5,347 nt of DNA, taken from NCBI GenBank assembly GCA_005879065.1, contig VBLU01000129.1:1-5347 (forward strand), in the 5' to 3' direction. The notes beneath the pieces are model-generated. The model was not told the DNA's origin. It did no database searches and was given only the letters and a program-made list of their open reading frames with translations. Origin of the DNA: Methanobacteriota archaeon. Lineage in GTDB: Archaea; Thermoplasmatota; Thermoplasmata; RBG-16-68-12. This document shows, piece by piece, positions 4,394 to 5,347 of the stretch (its first letter is position 1; each line of letters begins with the position of its first letter). Position numbers and translations under genes: made by a program.

Positions 4394-5343
4394 TGCGATC
4401 GATCGGATTCCTCGTCATCGCGGCCGTCTTCCTCCTTCCGACCGCGGCATCCTCGGGACCCGCCGTCGTGAACGGACCGCTCCTCGCGCCTGGGGACACC
4501 TGGACCTATCGCACGAACACAAGCCTCGCGACGGGACTCTCCTTGGACGGCCACGTCAGGTTGACGGTGACCGCGCACGGAGCGACCGAGGTGGGAGGAC
4601 GGACCTACGATGCCTACGTAATGTCCGTGAGCGGGGGCGGAAGCGCCACCGGGACATTCGCGACCCAGTTCGGATCCACGCGGGCCTCGGGAGAATGGAC
4701 CGTCAGCGGCCGCGAAATACTCGACGCACACGGACTTGAGATCCTGTCGTCCGTCATCGATCTCGAGGCGAACGGAACCCTCCACACGAACCCGATCCCA
4801 TTGCCCTTTGCGCTCAGCGTCCAGAACACAACGTCGTATCGACTCGAGGGAGACCCTTGGCAATTCCCGCTCGCGGTCGGCGCGACGGCCTCCCTGTCGA
4901 CTCGGATGAATTTCTCGGAGGACTTTCGGCTCGTCTACTACGGGGTGAGCCCAACCCCGACGCACGTGGCCGGCCTCGCCTGGTCCAACATAACGTATGA
5001 CATCCAGGCCGCCGTTGGGATCGACACGCCCGCAGGCCACTTTGAGGCCTATCCAATCCGAGAGACCTTTGCCGATGGCTCATTCATGGTTTCCTTCTTC
5101 GCTCCGGTCGCGGGGAACCATGCCCGGACCGAGGCCCACAACGGCACGTCGACGGTCGGGACCGCGGACCTCGTCAGCTACCGGTATCAGGCGCTCGAAC
5201 CTCCGACCTTCCTCGGCCTCACGACGGACCGATGGGCCCTTGCCGCGATCGGAACCGTCGCGGTGGGCATCGCGCTAGTCTGGTGGTACCGGAGGAGAAA
5301 GAGGCCCGCCGCCCTTCCCGGCCCGCCGCAAACCGGCCCCTAG
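4393..5343 (+). CDS. Secreted, C-terminally membrane-anchored surface protein with many N-glycosylation sites
   Basis: This 316-residue protein has a classic Sec signal (RSIGFLVIAAVFLLPTAASSG, residues 2-22), a long beta-rich extracellular region, and a C-terminal anchor (about 281-298) followed by YRRRKRP, a stop-transfer basic tail that leaves the C-terminus inside the cell. The ectodomain starts with a GDTWTYRT motif and contains GGRTYDAYV (68-76) and a related unit, TPAGHFEAYPI (212-222). This suggests two similar beta-sandwich-type modules, as in many uncharacterised Thermoplasmata surface proteins. Six N-X-S/T sequons lie in the exterior part (Asn42, 127, 145, 173, 199 and 250), fitting archaeal S-layer-like or envelope glycoproteins. 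No enzyme motif is visible and the function is unknown. A TTG at 4387 would add two residues, but promoter spacing favours the GTG. It ends at the TAG 4 bases before the window edge. Confidence 0.85.
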   Translation: MRSIGFLVIAAVFLLPTAASSGPAVVNGPLLAPGDTWTYRTNTSLATGLSLDGHVRLTVTAHGATEVGGRTYDAYVMSVSGGGSATGTFATQFGSTRASGEWTVSGREILDAHGLEILSSVIDLEANGTLHTNPIPLPFALSVQNTTSYRLEGDPWQFPLAVGATASLSTRMNFSEDFRLVYYGVSPTPTHVAGLAWSNITYDIQAAVGIDTPAGHFEAYPIRETFADGSFMVSFFAPVAGNHARTEAHNGTSTVGTADLVSYRYQALEPPTFLGLTTDRWALAAIGTVAVGIALVWWYRRRKRPAALPGPPQTGP

Positions 5344-5347
5344 TCAC

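Noticed and set aside
4219..5040. 273-residue minus-strand open frame opposite the surface protein
   Set aside because: It is Arg/Gly-rich with no motif. The + strand frame has a signal peptide, anchor and sequons.

Overview
The window looks like chromosomal DNA from a GC-rich archaeon, most likely an uncultured member of the Thermoplasmatota. The strongest evidence is a gene for the archaeal tRNA (cytidine-56) 2'-O-methyltransferase (Trm56). Other support comes from a small OB-fold protein of the Sulfolobus SSB type, AT-rich archaeal TATA/BRE promoters standing out from GC-rich surroundings, and start codons about 26 bp from the TATA centre, which implies leaderless mRNAs. The species cannot be fixed from this sequence alone. 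There are no rRNAs, tRNAs, insertion sequences or CRISPR arrays.

Layout. Positions 2-112 hold the last 36 codons of an unidentified + strand gene. A strong TATA box (152-158) then drives a tightly packed + strand cluster: an ABC ATPase (181-891); a 489-residue two-half ABC-2-type permease that overlaps it by 4 bp (888-2357); and a small membrane protein resembling the polyprenol/dolichol kinase family (2376-2860). The membrane protein is split by a -1 frame change near 2640, with an ATGA stop/start overlap at 2678-2681. A minus-strand gene for a single OB-fold ssDNA-binding protein (3145-2852) converges on it and overlaps its end by 9 bp.

A 198-bp divergent promoter region (3146-3343) separates the OB-fold gene from a + strand pair: a winged-helix regulator (3344-3841) and trm56 (3845-4354), only 3 bp apart. 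The last gene (4393-5343) has its own promoter and encodes a secreted, membrane-anchored surface protein with six N-glycosylation sequons.

How the parts may work together. The first three genes look like one membrane-export unit, possibly lipid- or glycan-related if the kinase-like assignment holds. The regulator and trm56 look like a bicistronic operon. Two perfect inverted repeats sit exactly between TATA box and start codon, one at the ABC promoter (162-181) and one at the regulator promoter (3307-3326). They are good candidate operators, the second perhaps for autoregulation. The most notable observations are these palindromes, the frame break, the repeat-rich block at 3200-3235, and the conserved DNA-binding aromatics of the OB-fold protein.
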